Shown: positions 8,383-18,166, counted from the stretch's first letter. The stretch is DNA of 48,183 nt from Photobacterium halotolerans DSM 18316 (GCF_000425165.1 NZ_KE384323.1:1-48183), one strand, 5' to 3'. Notes: a model not told the origin generated them from the letters alone. Numbers and translations: made by a program.

Positions 8383-10836
8383 TTACGCAGCATTTTCAAT
8401 GTCTTTCTGCGTATCAGCCACGCCTGCGACTAAACGCTGGGGGTCGAAGTCATCCACATTGATGGTGCGCAGTCGGCCAGCTTCAGCGCGTCGCAGCAGC
8501 TCAGCTTCATCTTCGTTGATTGCCTTCAGCGCCAGGCCGGTGTCAGCCACTTGATCCAGCTGCATGAACGGCAGTTTTTTACCGGCAGCCTGACAGACTC
8601 TATCGTATAGAGGTTCCGCAGCCAGAATGTCTTTCAGCGCTTCTTCCATCATACCTGCCGGGTTAGTCTCAATGGCTTCAAGGAACTGACCGCGGCCTAA
8701 CCGATCACGGGTTTCACACGGTGTTTGCAGCATAACGGCCAGCTTGTGATCCAGTTTGTCGCTGGGTTGAACACGAGACAGACCACGCGGCAGGATCAGC
8801 ACGCGTAGCAGTCCGGCAACGGCACGGTTAGGGAAGTTGCGCAGGAACTGGTCGATGGCTTGCTCGGTCTGATACAGCGCATCCTGCAGGCCCCAGTGAA
8901 CCAGCGGCAGATCTTCTTGCTTACTGCCGTCATCGGCATAACGTTTCAGGGTCGCAGAGGCCAGATACAGCTGACTCAGGATATCGCCCAGACGCGCCGA
9001 CAGGCGTTCTTTACGCTTCAGTGAGCCACCCAGAACAGCCATTGACATATCAGACAGCAAAGCCATGTTGGCACTGTAGCGGTTCAACTGCTGGTAATAG
9101 CGTTTAGTGGCGTCTTTACGCGGTGAGGAAGAGCCACGACCGTCGGTCAGACCCAGCCAGAATGAGCGCATCAAATTACTGATCACAAAGCCAATATGCC
9201 CAAACAGCGCATCGTCAAAGTCGATCAGTGCCTGACGCTGGTCTTCGTTGTAGGCAGCATTCATTTCTGTCAGCACATAGGGATGGCAGCGAATGGCACC
9301 CTGACCGTAGATAATCATGGAGCGGGTCAGGATATTGGCGCCTTCCACGGTGATCGCGATAGGCGCACCCTGATAGCCACGCGCCAGGAAGTTACTTGGA
9401 CCCAGGCAGATACCCTTACCGCCGATGATGTCCATCGCGTCGATGATGCCGCGCTGGCTGCGGTGAGTACAATGGTATTTCACGATGGCAGAAATAACCG
9501 ACGGCTTTTCACCGAGATCAATACCGGAGACCGTCAGGCTGCTGGCAGCGTCCAGCACATAAGCATTACCGGCAATACGTGCCAGCGGCTCTTCAATACC
9601 TTCCATCTTACCGATAGGCAGCTTGAACTGACGACGGATACGTGAGTAGGCACCGGTTGCCAGGGCTGTCGTTTTCAGGCCGCCAGTGGTGTTTGATGGC
9701 AGTGTGATACCGCGGCCGACCGACAGGCATTCCACCAGCATGCGCCAGCCTTGTCCCGCCATTTCCTGACCACCAATGATGTAGCTCAGCGGAACGAAGA
9801 TTTTATCGCCCTGAGTCGGACCATTCTGGAACGGTACGTTGAGCGGGAAGTGGCGGCGACCGATCTTCACGCCGTCTAAGTGAGTCGGGATCAGGGCACA
9901 GGTGATACCCAGTTCTTCTTCATCGCCTATCAAATGCTCAGGATCGTAGAGTTTGAAAGCCAGGCCCAGAACCGTGGCCACGGGAGCCAGCGTGATATAA
10001 CGCTTGTTCCAGGTCAGCTCCATACCCAGGATTTCTTCACCCTGCCACTGGCCTTTTTTGACAATACCGAAATCTGGAATCGCGCCGGCATCAGAGCCTG
10101 CCTCCGGACTGGTCAGAGCAAAACAGGGAATTTCTTTACCTGCTGCGAGGCGGGGAAGGTAGTGGTTTTTCTGCTTTTCTGTACCGTAGTGTTGCAGCAG
10201 CTCACCCGGACCTAATGAGTTAGGTACGCCAACGGTTGATGACATTACCATAGACACACTGGACAGCTTTTGCAGTACCAGTGATTGCGCATAAGCCGAA
10301 AACTCCAGACCACCGAACTCTTTTTTGATGATCATGGCAAAGAATTTCTTGTCTTTCAGGAACTGCCAGACTTCCGGAGGGAGATCGGCCATGTCATGCG
10401 TGACTTCAAAGTCATTGACCATACGGCAGACTTCATTGACCGGGCCTTCCAGGAAGGCTTTCTCTTCTGCACTCAGGCGTGGTGCAGGAATATCATGCAG
10501 CTTGTTCCAGTCCGGCGCACCGCGAAACAGATCCGCTTCCCACCAGACAGTGCCGGCGTCGATCGCTTCTTTTTCTGTCCGCGACATTTCCGGCATCACG
10601 CCTTTGAAGGCTTTCAGGGCAGGTTTGCTGAGTAATTTCTGACGGATTGCCTGCAGATTCAGCGGTAATGCAATGATCAGGAAAGCCAGCCAGCTGTATT
10701 CGCCGGTGATATCCAGCACAGTACCAACAGCAAGCGCTACGGCGAAAACAAGGGTGAAGGTTCTGAGGCTGGCTCTGTGATAAGCGAGCACTCCGGTTAT
10801 CCCCAACAACCCCAGCAGGTACACGAGTGTAGCCAT
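8383..10836 (-). CDS. fadE: Acyl-CoA dehydrogenase FadE
   Basis: It carries out the first step of fatty-acid beta-oxidation, FAD-dependent oxidation of acyl-CoA to trans-2-enoyl-CoA. The 817 residues match the large E. coli FadE type: two N-terminal membrane segments (about 1-20 and 27-60), then the acyl-CoA dehydrogenase core with [14 protein letters not shown] (near 240-252) and [24 protein letters not shown] (near 500-523), and a long C-terminal domain. AAGGAG precedes the ATG. It is divergent from gmhA, as in E. coli. A promoter with a FadR-type operator lies upstream, consistent with induction by long-chain fatty acids. Confidence 0.96.
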   Translation of the reverse strand: MATLVYLLGLLGITGVLAYHRASLRTFTLVFAVALAVGTVLDITGEYSWLAFLIIALPLNLQAIRQKLLSKPALKAFKGVMPEMSRTEKEAIDAGTVWWEADLFRGAPDWNKLHDIPAPRLSAEEKAFLEGPVNEVCRMVNDFEVTHDMADLPPEVWQFLKDKKFFAMIIKKEFGGLEFSAYAQSLVLQKLSSVSMVMSSTVGVPNSLGPGELLQHYGTEKQKNHYLPRLAAGKEIPCFALTSPEAGSDAGAIPDFGIVKKGQWQGEEILGMELTWNKRYITLAPVATVLGLAFKLYDPEHLIGDEEELGITCALIPTHLDGVKIGRRHFPLNVPFQNGPTQGDKIFVPLSYIIGGQEMAGQGWRMLVECLSVGRGITLPSNTTGGLKTTALATGAYSRIRRQFKLPIGKMEGIEEPLARIAGNAYVLDAASSLTVSGIDLGEKPSVISAIVKYHCTHRSQRGIIDAMDIIGGKGICLGPSNFLARGYQGAPIAITVEGANILTRSMIIYGQGAIRCHPYVLTEMNAAYNEDQRQALIDFDDALFGHIGFVISNLMRSFWLGLTDGRGSSSPRKDATKRYYQQLNRYSANMALLSDMSMAVLGGSLKRKERLSARLGDILSQLYLASATLKRYADDGSKQEDLPLVHWGLQDALYQTEQAIDQFLRNFPNRAVAGLLRVLILPRGLSRVQPSDKLDHKLAVMLQTPCETRDRLGRGQFLEAIETNPAGMMEEALKDILAAEPLYDRVCQAAGKKLPFMQLDQVADTGLALKAINEDEAELLRRAEAGRLRTINVDDFDPQRLVAGVADTQKDIENAA

Positions 10837-10898
10837 TCTTTCTTCTCCTTATTAGAGATATTCCCTTAGGGTATTTTTAATGAATTTTGTATTCGGGT

Positions 10899-10915
10899 AA
10901 GAGGTCATACCACTT
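10899..10915 (-). promoter_or_regulatory. Probable FadR operator of fadE
   Basis: The minus strand reads AAGTGGTATGACCTCTT, which shares the TGGT-N3-ACC core and flanks of known FadR sites such as fadB ATCTGGTACGACCAGAT. It lies six bases past the -10 element, over the expected transcription start, which fits repression by FadR and release by acyl-CoA. Site recognition is by eye. Confidence 0.65.
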
Positions 10916-10921
10916 GATTTG

Positions 10922-10951
10922 ATTGTAAGGTAATCTTTAGCGAAATGTAAA
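10922..10951 (-). promoter_or_regulatory. Sigma-70 promoter of fadE
   Basis: On the minus strand TTTACA (10946-10951) and TACAAT (10922-10927) are separated by 18 bases; both are five-of-six matches to consensus. The distance to the fadE ATG is about 85 bases. The remainder of the gap to gmhA (10952-11193) holds no promoter I can call with confidence; a small hairpin (CCTGTC with GGCAGG) lies in the gmhA leader. Confidence 0.6.
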
Positions 10952-11193
10952 AATCTTTTTTTGGTTTTGCTGAGCAGGTTCTCATCGTCATTGGAGGATA
11001 GGGGCGACCAAAAGGCGGTAAAAGTGGCAGGAGACCGGGCTCCTTGTCCGTCGGGACGCTGATATGAGGGGAAAATCACTGCAATTGCAGCCCGGTCAGT
11101 CGACACTTCCTAGTGTTTGTGGGTAAACTGCCTGTCAGGGCATATCCGGCAGGGAATACCTTGCTTTACACAACAATTCACAGAGAAAAGCCT

Positions 11194-11778
11194 ATGTACC
11201 AAGATCTCATTCGTGCCGAACTGACTGAAGCGGCGGACGTTCTGAACCGATTCATCAGCGATGAAAAAAATCTGGCGGATATTCAGGCTGCCGCAAAGCT
11301 GCTGGCAGACTCTTTCAAACAAGGCGGTAAGGTTCTGTCCTGTGGCAACGGCGGCTCGCACTGTGATGCGATGCACTTTGCCGAAGAGCTGACTGGCCGT
11401 TACCGGGATAACCGTCCGGGCTATCCGGGCATAGCGATCTCTGATCCCAGCCATCTGTCCTGTGTCAGTAACGACTTTGGCTATGAATATGTGTTCTCCC
11501 GTTACCTGGAAGCGGTTGGTGCGAAAGGCGATGTACTGTTTGGTCTGTCAACGTCAGGTAATTCAGCGAATATTTTGAAGGCCATAGAAGCGGCAAAAGC
11601 GAAAGGCATGAAAGTGATTGCGCTGACAGGCAAAGACGGCGGCAAGATGGCCGGTATTGCGGATGTGGAAATTCGTGTGCCGCATTTTGGTTATGCTGAT
11701 CGCATTCAGGAAATCCACATTAAGATCATCCATATTCTTATCATGCTGGTTGAAAAGGAAATGGAAGAGGCCGAGTAA
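11194..11778 (+). CDS. gmhA: Phosphoheptose isomerase (D-sedoheptulose 7-phosphate isomerase)
   Basis: It converts sedoheptulose 7-phosphate to D-glycero-D-manno-heptose 7-phosphate, the first step toward the lipopolysaccharide inner-core heptose. The 194-residue protein has a single SIS domain: [21 protein letters not shown] near 52-72, [10 protein letters not shown] near 118-127, and the C-terminal [16 protein letters not shown] helix. The internal ATG at 11194 is chosen because [10 protein letters not shown] matches the family N-terminus; the upstream extension does not. yafJ follows 30 bases later in the E. coli order fadE-gmhA-yafJ. Confidence 0.95.
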   Translation: MYQDLIRAELTEAADVLNRFISDEKNLADIQAAAKLLADSFKQGGKVLSCGNGGSHCDAMHFAEELTGRYRDNRPGYPGIAISDPSHLSCVSNDFGYEYVFSRYLEAVGAKGDVLFGLSTSGNSANILKAIEAAKAKGMKVIALTGKDGGKMAGIADVEIRVPHFGYADRIQEIHIKIIHILIMLVEKEMEEAE

Positions 11779-11808
11779 TTCGGCAGCCTGACTGAGGGAT
11801 AAGGAAAC

Positions 11809-12621
11809 ATGTGTGAATTGCTTGGCATGAGTGCCAACGTGCCTACTGATATTTGTTTCAGTTTCACCGGTCTGATGCAGCGCGGTGGGCGAACCGGCCC
11901 GCACGCAGACGGCTGGGGCATTACCTTCTATGAGGGTAAAGGGTTTCGTACATTCAAAGATCCCAAACCCAGTTGCCATTCTAAAATTGCTGAGCTGGTA
12001 CAACAGTACCCGATCAAGAGCTGCGCGGTGATCAGCCATATCAGGCAGGCGAACCGGGGTGGGGTGTGTCTGGAAAATACCCATCCCTTTACCCGTGAGC
12101 TATGGGGACGCTACTGGACTTTCGCACATAATGGCCAGCTGACAGGGTATGAAGAACTGGAAGTCGGGCGCTTTCAGTCAGTCGGAGATACAGACAGCGA
12201 AATTGCCTTCTGTTGGTTGATGAATCAGATTGACAGCAAGTTTCCCCAGCCACCGGATGACTGGAGCCAGATCTTTGAGGTGGTGGCTGAATGTTGCGAT
12301 GAGCTGAGGAAGTTCGGCGTATACAACATGCTGCTCAGTGATGGTGAGTTTGTACTGGCTTACTGTACGAATAACCTGCACTGGATCACCCGGCGGGCAC
12401 CCTTTGGCAAAGCCTCGCTGATTGATGAAGATGTCACCATTGATTTTCAGAAAGAGACCACACCGAATGATGTGGTGACTGTGATTGCCACTCAGCCGCT
12501 GACCAATGATGAGCGCTGGCACAAAATGGCAACGGGTGAATTTGCGGTATTCCATTATGGCGAACTGATCAATAAGCGCGTGCTGGCCGTACCGGAAGAT
12601 CCCCCGCCGTCACCGAGTTAA
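11809..12621 (+). CDS. yafJ: YafJ-like class II glutamine amidotransferase
   Basis: A 270-residue protein of the class II (Ntn) glutamine amidotransferase fold. The nucleophile Cys2 follows the initiator Met directly (MCELLGMSAN), as expected after Met removal. Other family blocks are QRGGRTGPHADGWGITFYEG, ISHIRQANRGG and THPFTRELWGRYWTFAHNG, with FAHNG in the glutamine-binding site. The acceptor substrate is unknown, and the protein has no synthase domain of its own. It is probably co-transcribed with gmhA (AAGGA ribosome site). Confidence 0.93.
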   Translation: MCELLGMSANVPTDICFSFTGLMQRGGRTGPHADGWGITFYEGKGFRTFKDPKPSCHSKIAELVQQYPIKSCAVISHIRQANRGGVCLENTHPFTRELWGRYWTFAHNGQLTGYEELEVGRFQSVGDTDSEIAFCWLMNQIDSKFPQPPDDWSQIFEVVAECCDELRKFGVYNMLLSDGEFVLAYCTNNLHWITRRAPFGKASLIDEDVTIDFQKETTPNDVVTVIATQPLTNDERWHKMATGEFAVFHYGELINKRVLAVPEDPPPSPS

Positions 12622-12638
12622 TCTTGTTCCCTGGATAT

Positions 12639-12668
12639 AAAAAATGCGGCTGTATAGCCGCATTTTTG
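12639..12668. terminator. Bidirectional terminator between yafJ and purN
   Basis: AAAATGCGGCT at 12641-12651 pairs perfectly with AGCCGCATTTT at 12656-12666 around loop GTAT, with A-rich and T-rich flanks on either side. It serves the convergent yafJ and purMN units. Confidence 0.85.
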
Positions 12669-12685
12669 TATTTGGCACCGAAAGA

Positions 12686-13330
12686 TCACTCTTCCGAGGC
12701 GTAACCCTGTTGTGGCAGACGCTCGCCGTCCAGCAAGGCGGCATCATCTTGCATGATCACCCGTCCTTGCAGGAACCACTGACACACCAATGGGTAAATT
12801 CTGTGCTCTTGCTGCTGAACCCGTGCCATCACATCTTCAGCTGTATCATCAGAAAAAATCGGCACTTTGGCTTGCAGAATGACCGGACCACCGTCTAACT
12901 CTTCCGTGACAAAGTGCACACTGGTGCCGTGTTCCTGATCGCCGGCCTCCAGCGCACGCTGGTGGGTGTGCAGGCCGGTATACTTAGGCAGCAGGGAGGG
13001 GTGGATGTTCAGCATACGACCATGGTAGTGACGGACAAAGTCGCCACTCAGGATACGCATGTAGCCTGCCAGCACCACTAAGTCCGGTTGATAGCCATCG
13101 ATGAGATCAGCCAGTGCGCGATCAAAGCTGTCGCGGTCGGCATAATCTTTTGCAGCGAGGTGGGCCGTTGCAATACCGGCCAGTCGCGCCCGCTCCAGGC
13201 CATAGGCGTCCGATTTATTGGAAATAACGGCTGCAATGCGGCCGTTATCTATCACGCCGTTTTCACAGGCATCTATGATGGCCTGTAAATTAGAGCCGCT
13301 GCCTGATATGAGGACAACAATGTTTTTCAT
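12686..13330 (-). CDS. purN: Phosphoribosylglycinamide formyltransferase
   Basis: It transfers a formyl group from 10-formyltetrahydrofolate to glycinamide ribonucleotide, the third step of purine synthesis. The 214-residue protein shows the phosphate-binding SGSGSNLQAIIDA near 9-21, the catalytic block MLNIHPSLLPKYTGLHTHQRALEAG (Asn and His) near residue 105, and the catalytic-Asp region ELDGGPVILQ. It starts three bases after the purM stop, so purM-purN form one operon as in E. coli. Confidence 0.96.
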   Translation of the reverse strand: MKNIVVLISGSGSNLQAIIDACENGVIDNGRIAAVISNKSDAYGLERARLAGIATAHLAAKDYADRDSFDRALADLIDGYQPDLVVLAGYMRILSGDFVRHYHGRMLNIHPSLLPKYTGLHTHQRALEAGDQEHGTSVHFVTEELDGGPVILQAKVPIFSDDTAEDVMARVQQQEHRIYPLVCQWFLQGRVIMQDDAALLDGERLPQQGYASEE

Positions 13331-13333
13331 TGC

Positions 13334-14374
13334 TTAGCGAATCTCCACCTGGGCTTCACCCTCGGCAGCATCCGCAATGGTTCCCAGCAGCCAGGCGCTC
13401 TCGCCTTCAGCATTCAGCAGGGCAACAGCTTGCTCCGCCTGTGCCTGAGGCAGGGCAATGACCAAGCCAACGCCACAGTTAAAGGTACGGTACATTTCAT
13501 GCGTTTCCACATTGCCCGCGGTTTGCAGCCAGTTGAACACGGCTGGCCATTGCCAGCTCTTGCCATCAATAACCGCTTTTGTACCTTGTGGCAGTACGCG
13601 TGGGATGTTTTCCCAGAAACCGCCACCGGTAATGTGAGAGATGGCGTGCAGTTCGCAGCTTTCCATCAGCTTCAGTACGGATTTCACGTAAATGCGGGTG
13701 GGTTCCAGCAGGTGGTCAGCCAATGGCTTACCTTCCAGATCCTGAGTCAGATCAGCCTGCGACACTTCAAGGATTTTACGGATCAGAGAATAGCCGTTTG
13801 AGTGAGGGCCGCTGGATGCGACGGCAATCAGTGCATCGCCTGCTTTCACTTTGGTGCCATCGATGATTTCAGATTTTTCCACGACACCGACACAAAATCC
13901 GGCCACGTCGTAATCTTCACCATGGTACATGCCCGGCATTTCCGCCGTTTCACCACCGATCAAGGCACAGCCAGACTGCACACAACCTTCACCGATACCG
14001 CTCACTACGCTTGCTGCCGTGTCCACGTCCAGCTTGCCCGTGGCATAGTAGTCGAGGAAAAACAGCGGTTCTGCACCCTGTACGATCAGATCGTTGACAC
14101 ACATGGCGACCAGGTCGATACCAATGGTGTCGTGCTTTTTCAGATCCATCGCCAGACGCAGCTTGGTTCCTACACCGTCTGTACCGGAAACAAGTACAGG
14201 TTCTTTGTACTTGGTCGGCAGTGAGCACAGGGCGCCAAATCCACCCAGACCACCCATGACTTCAGGACGAGTCGTGCGTTTGACTACACCTTTGATTCGA
14301 TCAACCAAGGCATTCCCTGCATCAATATCGACACCTGCATCTTTGTAACTAAGAGAAGAATGATTACCGCTCAC
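13334..14374 (-). CDS. purM: Phosphoribosylformylglycinamidine cyclo-ligase (AIR synthetase)
   Basis: It closes the imidazole ring to give aminoimidazole ribonucleotide, using ATP. The 346-residue protein has the AIRS motifs [13 protein letters not shown] near 9-21, [35 protein letters not shown] and [11 protein letters not shown]. The start codon is GTG at 14374, with GAGGA about eight bases upstream; the N-terminus matches other PurM proteins without extension. A probable PurR operator lies about 65 bases upstream. Confidence 0.96.
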   Translation of the reverse strand: MSGNHSSLSYKDAGVDIDAGNALVDRIKGVVKRTTRPEVMGGLGGFGALCSLPTKYKEPVLVSGTDGVGTKLRLAMDLKKHDTIGIDLVAMCVNDLIVQGAEPLFFLDYYATGKLDVDTAASVVSGIGEGCVQSGCALIGGETAEMPGMYHGEDYDVAGFCVGVVEKSEIIDGTKVKAGDALIAVASSGPHSNGYSLIRKILEVSQADLTQDLEGKPLADHLLEPTRIYVKSVLKLMESCELHAISHITGGGFWENIPRVLPQGTKAVIDGKSWQWPAVFNWLQTAGNVETHEMYRTFNCGVGLVIALPQAQAEQAVALLNAEGESAWLLGTIADAAEGEAQVEIR

Positions 14375-14435
14375 AACAGATCCTCACCGGTTAAATCGCA
14401 AAATCCGCAGTATGATAACAGCAGTCAGGGTGGAA

Positions 14436-14451
14436 AGGAAAACGTTTGCGT
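14436..14451. promoter_or_regulatory. Probable PurR operator of purMN
   Basis: The plus strand reads AGGAAAACGTTTGCGT, 14 of 16 matches to the PurR consensus ACGCAAACGTTTGCGT. On the minus strand it lies before a -10-like TATCAT at about 14412-14417, near the -35 position, as in E. coli purMN. It sits in the 194-base divergent gap to upp, so it could also touch upp transcription. Confidence 0.7.
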
Positions 14452-14522
14452 CAAATATTCCAGCTGGGGAAATGCTAAGCAGATAAGCGGCTATTCCCTA
14501 CCTGTAAGACTATGGACTAGTG

Positions 14523-14528
14523 TATAAT
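14523..14528 (+). promoter_or_regulatory. -10 element of the upp promoter
   Basis: A perfect TATAAT lies 40 bases before the upp ATG. The best -35 is weak (TACCTG at 14499-14504, 18-base spacer). A T-rich leader (ATTTTTTTGAAATTTTG) follows before the TAGGAG ribosome site. Confidence 0.55.
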
Positions 14529-14568
14529 AGATCGATTTTTTTGAAATTTTGTTGTGTAGGAGTCCAAG

Positions 14569-15195
14569 ATGAAAGTCGTTGAGGTAAAACACCCGCTGGT
14601 GAAGCATAAAATTGGCCTGATGCGTGAAGCCGACATCAGCACCAAGCGGTTCCGCGAGCTGGCGACTGAGGTGGGAAGCCTGCTGACTTATGAAGCGACG
14701 TCTGATTTCGAAACAGAGAAAATTACCATTGAAGGTTGGAATGGCCCGGTTGAGGTTGATCAAATCAAAGGTAAGAAAGTGACAGTGGTGCCGATTCTGC
14801 GTGCCGGTCTGGGTATGATGGACGGTGTGCTGGAACACATGCCTAGTGCCCGTATCAGCACGGTCGGTATTTATCGTGATGAGGAAACGCTGGAACCTGT
14901 GCCTTATTTCCATAAGCTGGCATCAAACATTGATGAGCGTATGGCGCTGGTGGTGGACCCTATGCTGGCGACCGGTGGTTCTATGATTGCCACGATTGAT
15001 TTGCTGAAAGAGCACGGCTGTAATGCCATTAAAGTGTTGGTGCTGGTGGCAGCGCCTGAGGGCATCGCAGCTCTTGAGAAAGCGCACCCGGATGTAGAGC
15101 TGTATACAGCGGCTATCGATCAGAAGCTGAACGACAAAGGCTATATCGTCCCAGGCCTGGGTGATGCCGGTGACAAAATCTTTGGCACCAAGTAA
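14569..15195 (+). CDS. upp: Uracil phosphoribosyltransferase
   Basis: It salvages uracil with PRPP to UMP. The 208-residue length is typical. The PRPP-binding loop [12 protein letters not shown] lies near residues 127-138, and the uracil-binding C-terminus [18 protein letters not shown] is intact. TAGGAG precedes the ATG. In E. coli upp and uraA form one operon; here uraA is on the opposite strand behind a shared terminator, so uptake and phosphoribosylation are transcribed separately. Confidence 0.97.
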   Translation: MKVVEVKHPLVKHKIGLMREADISTKRFRELATEVGSLLTYEATSDFETEKITIEGWNGPVEVDQIKGKKVTVVPILRAGLGMMDGVLEHMPSARISTVGIYRDEETLEPVPYFHKLASNIDERMALVVDPMLATGGSMIATIDLLKEHGCNAIKVLVLVAAPEGIAALEKAHPDVELYTAAIDQKLNDKGYIVPGLGDAGDKIFGTK

Positions 15196-15212
15196 CAGCA
15201 GATAACGCGCAT

Positions 15213-15240
15213 AAAAAACCGGCAGTCCGCCGGTTTTTTT
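15213..15240. terminator. Bidirectional terminator between upp and uraA
   Basis: AAAAAACCGGC at 15213-15223 pairs with GCCGGTTTTTT at 15229-15239 around a five-base loop. T runs lie on both strands, matching the convergent genes. Confidence 0.9.
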
Positions 15241-15270
15241 GACTCTGTTTATTGGCTCAGAACCATGGCA

Positions 15271-16521
15271 TCAGGCGTCGTTAGAACCCATTTGCGCATT
15301 ATCCACCACTTTGCTCTCACCCAGGTCTTTCGGCAGCACCAGGTTCAGGACAATGGCCACGATACCGCACAGGCTGATGCCCTGCAGGCTGAATTCGCCA
15401 ATGCCAAATGCCATCCCGCCAATGCCGAACACCAGAGTCACAGCCACAATCACCAGGTTGCGTGATTTGTGCAGATCAACCTGATGCTTAATCAGAGTAT
15501 TCAGCCCTACAGTCGCAATCGAGCCGAACAGCAAAATCATAATCCCCCCCATCACAGGCACGGGAATGGTTTGCAGTGTGGCGCCCAGCTTACCGACAAA
15601 AGCCAGAATGATGGCAGTGACTGCGCTCCAGGTCATGATGGCCGGGTTGAATGCTTTGGTCAGCATCACGGCACCTGTGACTTCTGAATAAGTGGTATTG
15701 GGCGGCGCGCCAAACATGGACGCGGCAATAGTCGCCACGCCGTCACCGGCCATGGTGCGGTGCAGACCCGGTTTTTTGAGATAGTCTTTGCCCGTCACAT
15801 TGGAAATGGCCAGCATGTCTCCCACGTGTTCAACCGCCGGGGCAATAGCGACGGGAATCATGAACAGAATGGCATTGATATTGAATTCCGGCATGGTGAA
15901 ATTCGGCATGGCCAGCCAGCTCGCTTGCTGTACCGGGGTGAAATCGACCACACCGAATGCCAGACTGGTGGCATAACCGGCCAGAATACCTGAAATGATA
16001 GGCACCAGCTTGAAGATGCCTTTGGCAAATACGCTGACCAGAATAGTCACCAGCAGCGAGATACTGGCAATCCACAGAGCCACATCGCCGTTGACGATCT
16101 GAATGGCGCCATCACCGCTTTTTCCCAGTGCCATATTGACCGCCGCAGGTGCCAGCCCTAACCCGATCACCATGATGACGGGGCCAACCACTACAGGCGG
16201 AAGCAGTTTATGAATAATGCCGACCCCGCGCACTTTAATCACACTGGCCATGATCAGGTAGATCACCCCGGCCATCATCAGGCCACCGAGTGTTGCTGGG
16301 ATCCCCCAGGTTTGGACGCCGTAAAGAATGGGAGCAATGAAAGCAAAAGAGGAAGCAAGGAAGATGGGGACACTGCGTTTGGTGATGACCTGGAAAAGTA
16401 AGGTGCCGATACCGGCGCCGAACAGCGCAACGTTGGGATCCAGTCCGGTTAAAAGCGGTACCAGAACCAGTGCACCAAATGCTACAAAAAGCATCTGCAC
16501 ACCTTGTAATATCTGCATCAT
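15271..16521 (-). CDS. uraA: Uracil permease (NCS2 family)
   Basis: An inner-membrane uracil:proton symporter of about 416 residues with the repeated hydrophobic segments of the NCS2 fold. Family landmarks are SSFAFIAPI near the first half-helix, AEHVGDMLAISN (with the conserved substrate-site Glu) and PNTTYSEVTGAVMLT. The start is uncertain: ATG at 16521 is ten bases from GGAG, whereas the in-frame GTG at 16527 is only four bases away and a third ATG lies at 16518. A promoter with a PurR-type site precedes it. Substrate identity is inferred from family and upp linkage. Confidence 0.92.
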   Translation of the reverse strand: MMQILQGVQMLFVAFGALVLVPLLTGLDPNVALFGAGIGTLLFQVITKRSVPIFLASSFAFIAPILYGVQTWGIPATLGGLMMAGVIYLIMASVIKVRGVGIIHKLLPPVVVGPVIMVIGLGLAPAAVNMALGKSGDGAIQIVNGDVALWIASISLLVTILVSVFAKGIFKLVPIISGILAGYATSLAFGVVDFTPVQQASWLAMPNFTMPEFNINAILFMIPVAIAPAVEHVGDMLAISNVTGKDYLKKPGLHRTMAGDGVATIAASMFGAPPNTTYSEVTGAVMLTKAFNPAIMTWSAVTAIILAFVGKLGATLQTIPVPVMGGIMILLFGSIATVGLNTLIKHQVDLHKSRNLVIVAVTLVFGIGGMAFGIGEFSLQGISLCGIVAIVLNLVLPKDLGESKVVDNAQMGSNDA

Positions 16522-16558
16522 TGTCACGAATCTCCCTTGATATAAAAAAAATCGCGCA

Positions 16559-16588
16559 ATGCTAGCACAAGCGCAAACGTTTCCCCAA
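16559..16588 (-). promoter_or_regulatory. uraA promoter with embedded PurR-type operator
   Basis: On the minus strand TTGGGG (16583-16588) and an extended -10, TGCTAGCAT with hexamer at 16559-16564, are 18 bases apart. The spacer contains the PurR-like site read on plus as GCGCAAACGTTTCCCC (16571-16586, 12 of 16 to consensus, perfect over CGCAAACGTTT). Repression of uracil uptake by PurR is an inference. Confidence 0.55.
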
Positions 16589-16919
16589 TGTTCCTGAGTA
16601 TTAATTTTATAATCCTGTTATTAGTGTGGCGTGAAAGGCTGAAGCGTGCGGACTGGCTATGATTTCATCTTGCGATGGGTATGCCATCAGTTTGCTTCGA
16701 GTGCCAGCACCCGGTTGCAAGCTCAACCTGTATGAAGAAAGAAAGCTAACTTGTCCCCGTTTTTGGTATTTTTTTATGGTAAATAACGTCATTTGTCGCT
16801 GGCTAAGGTATAGTGAGTCCTGTCAATTTGCTGACGTCAGGTTATGCTCACTGCAGTCATAACTCTTACAACAGGGTGGCTCTCATCCTTTATTTACAAT
16901 GATATTCGACGAGTGATTT
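16589..16919. other. Gene-free stretch between uraA and the DUF2066 gene
   Basis: These 331 bases must carry the DUF2066 promoter, but none stands out; TATAGT at 16809-16814 is a -10 candidate with a poor -35. A ten-base palindrome CTGACGTCAG lies at 16831-16840. Short open frames here have no ribosome site or family resemblance. No hairpin plus T run that would mark a small RNA was found. Confidence 0.5.
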
Positions 16920-18116
16920 ATGTGGCGTGTTGCTTTTTTCCTTGTAGCGCTCATGGCTTTGCCGCTGCAGGCGGCTACAGTGAATACTTTATATCAGGCG
17001 CAGGTGCCTCTGCCTGATTCCGACCGGCAAACTGAGCAGACCGCGCGGGTTGCCGCCTTACAACAAGTGCTGGTGAAAGTGTCCGGGCAGCGAGACATCG
17101 CCAGCAACGAAGTTATCCAGAAAGCGCTGGAAAACAGCGGCTCTTATGTCAGCCAGCTGGGCTACGGTAATGAGCAGGGACAGCCTGTGCTGGAAATCAG
17201 TTTTGACAGCGAGAAAATCCGTACGCTGCTGACTCAGGCCAATGCCACCTTTTGGTCTGAGCAGCGTCCTACTGTGCTTGTCTGGCTGGTGGAAGAGGCT
17301 AATCGTGATCGCGCGATAGTGTGGGATCAGTCCGGCAATAGCCTGCAAGCGAATCTGAATCTGGCGGCGGCACATCGCGGCGTGCCGGTGCTGCTGCCTA
17401 TCGGTGATTTTCAGGACGTGACGGCGATCAGTGTGCCGGATTTGTGGGGCGGATTTTCGCAGCCCATTGCGAATGCCAGCACTCGCTATCAGCCCGATGC
17501 AGTACTGATTGCGCGTGTTCAGCGTCGCAGCGACAGCATGCAGCTGGCCTGGCAACTGTTTCCGAGTTCCCCGGCAGCCATGCTGGATGGCCATTCAGCG
17601 TCACTTGAGGGACGTAACAGCGGAGACAGTACGGCGGCCATTACGGCGATGATGGATCAGGTTGCTGACAATCTGGCAGCACGCTATGCCGTCCAGCTGG
17701 GTGGTGCCACCGAAGGCGGCTTTGCCATTGACGTGGCGAATGTACGCCGGGTTGAAGACTTTTTTCAGCTCGAAAAACTGCTGAAAGATCTCAGCTCAGT
17801 GGCCTCTGTGAATGCCAGTCACTTGCAGGGTGATAAGGTCCGCTTTGCGATTCAGCTGTTGAGCAACGAGCAGGTGTTTGCCCGCGAGTTGAGCATGGAG
17901 CCCAGAATTCAGGCCCAGCCGGTGTCGTCGCTGGTGCGTGATGTTACTTTTGATAATCAATCGCCAGGAGATGAAAGCCGGGAAAATCTGAACGGTATTA
18001 TTGTGCCGACCTCCAGAGAAGGCTCGGCGTCTGAGCCATTGCCTCAACTGGATGTGTCCGGTACTCAGCCTGCAGCATCTAGCGTTGGTCTGTATTACTG
18101 GAATCCAAACGCCTGA
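16920..18116 (+). CDS. DUF2066 domain-containing secreted protein
   Basis: A 398-residue protein of unknown function with an N-terminal signal peptide (FFLVALMALPLQAATV, cleavage near residue 19). The DUF2066 region covers roughly residues 20-330; the C-terminal 70 residues are low-complexity and polar. It is therefore periplasmic or envelope-associated. In related bacteria this gene usually sits between the uracil or purM genes and hda; here a terminator and the convergent DUF2069 gene follow instead. The ribosome site is weak (GACGAG). Confidence 0.85.
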   Translation: MWRVAFFLVALMALPLQAATVNTLYQAQVPLPDSDRQTEQTARVAALQQVLVKVSGQRDIASNEVIQKALENSGSYVSQLGYGNEQGQPVLEISFDSEKIRTLLTQANATFWSEQRPTVLVWLVEEANRDRAIVWDQSGNSLQANLNLAAAHRGVPVLLPIGDFQDVTAISVPDLWGGFSQPIANASTRYQPDAVLIARVQRRSDSMQLAWQLFPSSPAAMLDGHSASLEGRNSGDSTAAITAMMDQVADNLAARYAVQLGGATEGGFAIDVANVRRVEDFFQLEKLLKDLSSVASVNASHLQGDKVRFAIQLLSNEQVFARELSMEPRIQAQPVSSLVRDVTFDNQSPGDESRENLNGIIVPTSREGSASEPLPQLDVSGTQPAASSVGLYYWNPNA

Positions 18117-18128
18117 TTGTCATTACAG

Positions 18129-18166
18129 AAAAAAGAACCCCGGTTGAGTGTCGGGGTTCTTTTTTC
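18129..18166. terminator. Bidirectional terminator between DUF2066 and DUF2069 genes
   Basis: AAAAAAGAACCCCG at 18129-18142 pairs perfectly with CGGGGTTCTTTTTT at 18152-18165 (14 base pairs) around a nine-base loop. It separates the convergent genes. Confidence 0.92.

Noticed and set aside
9196..9645. 149-codon frame antisense to fadE
   Set aside because: It is a shadow of the well-conserved FadE reading frame with no start signals.
16831..16840. CTGACGTCAG as a binding site for a known regulator
   Set aside because: The palindrome is perfect but short, and I know no gammaproteobacterial regulator with this consensus.
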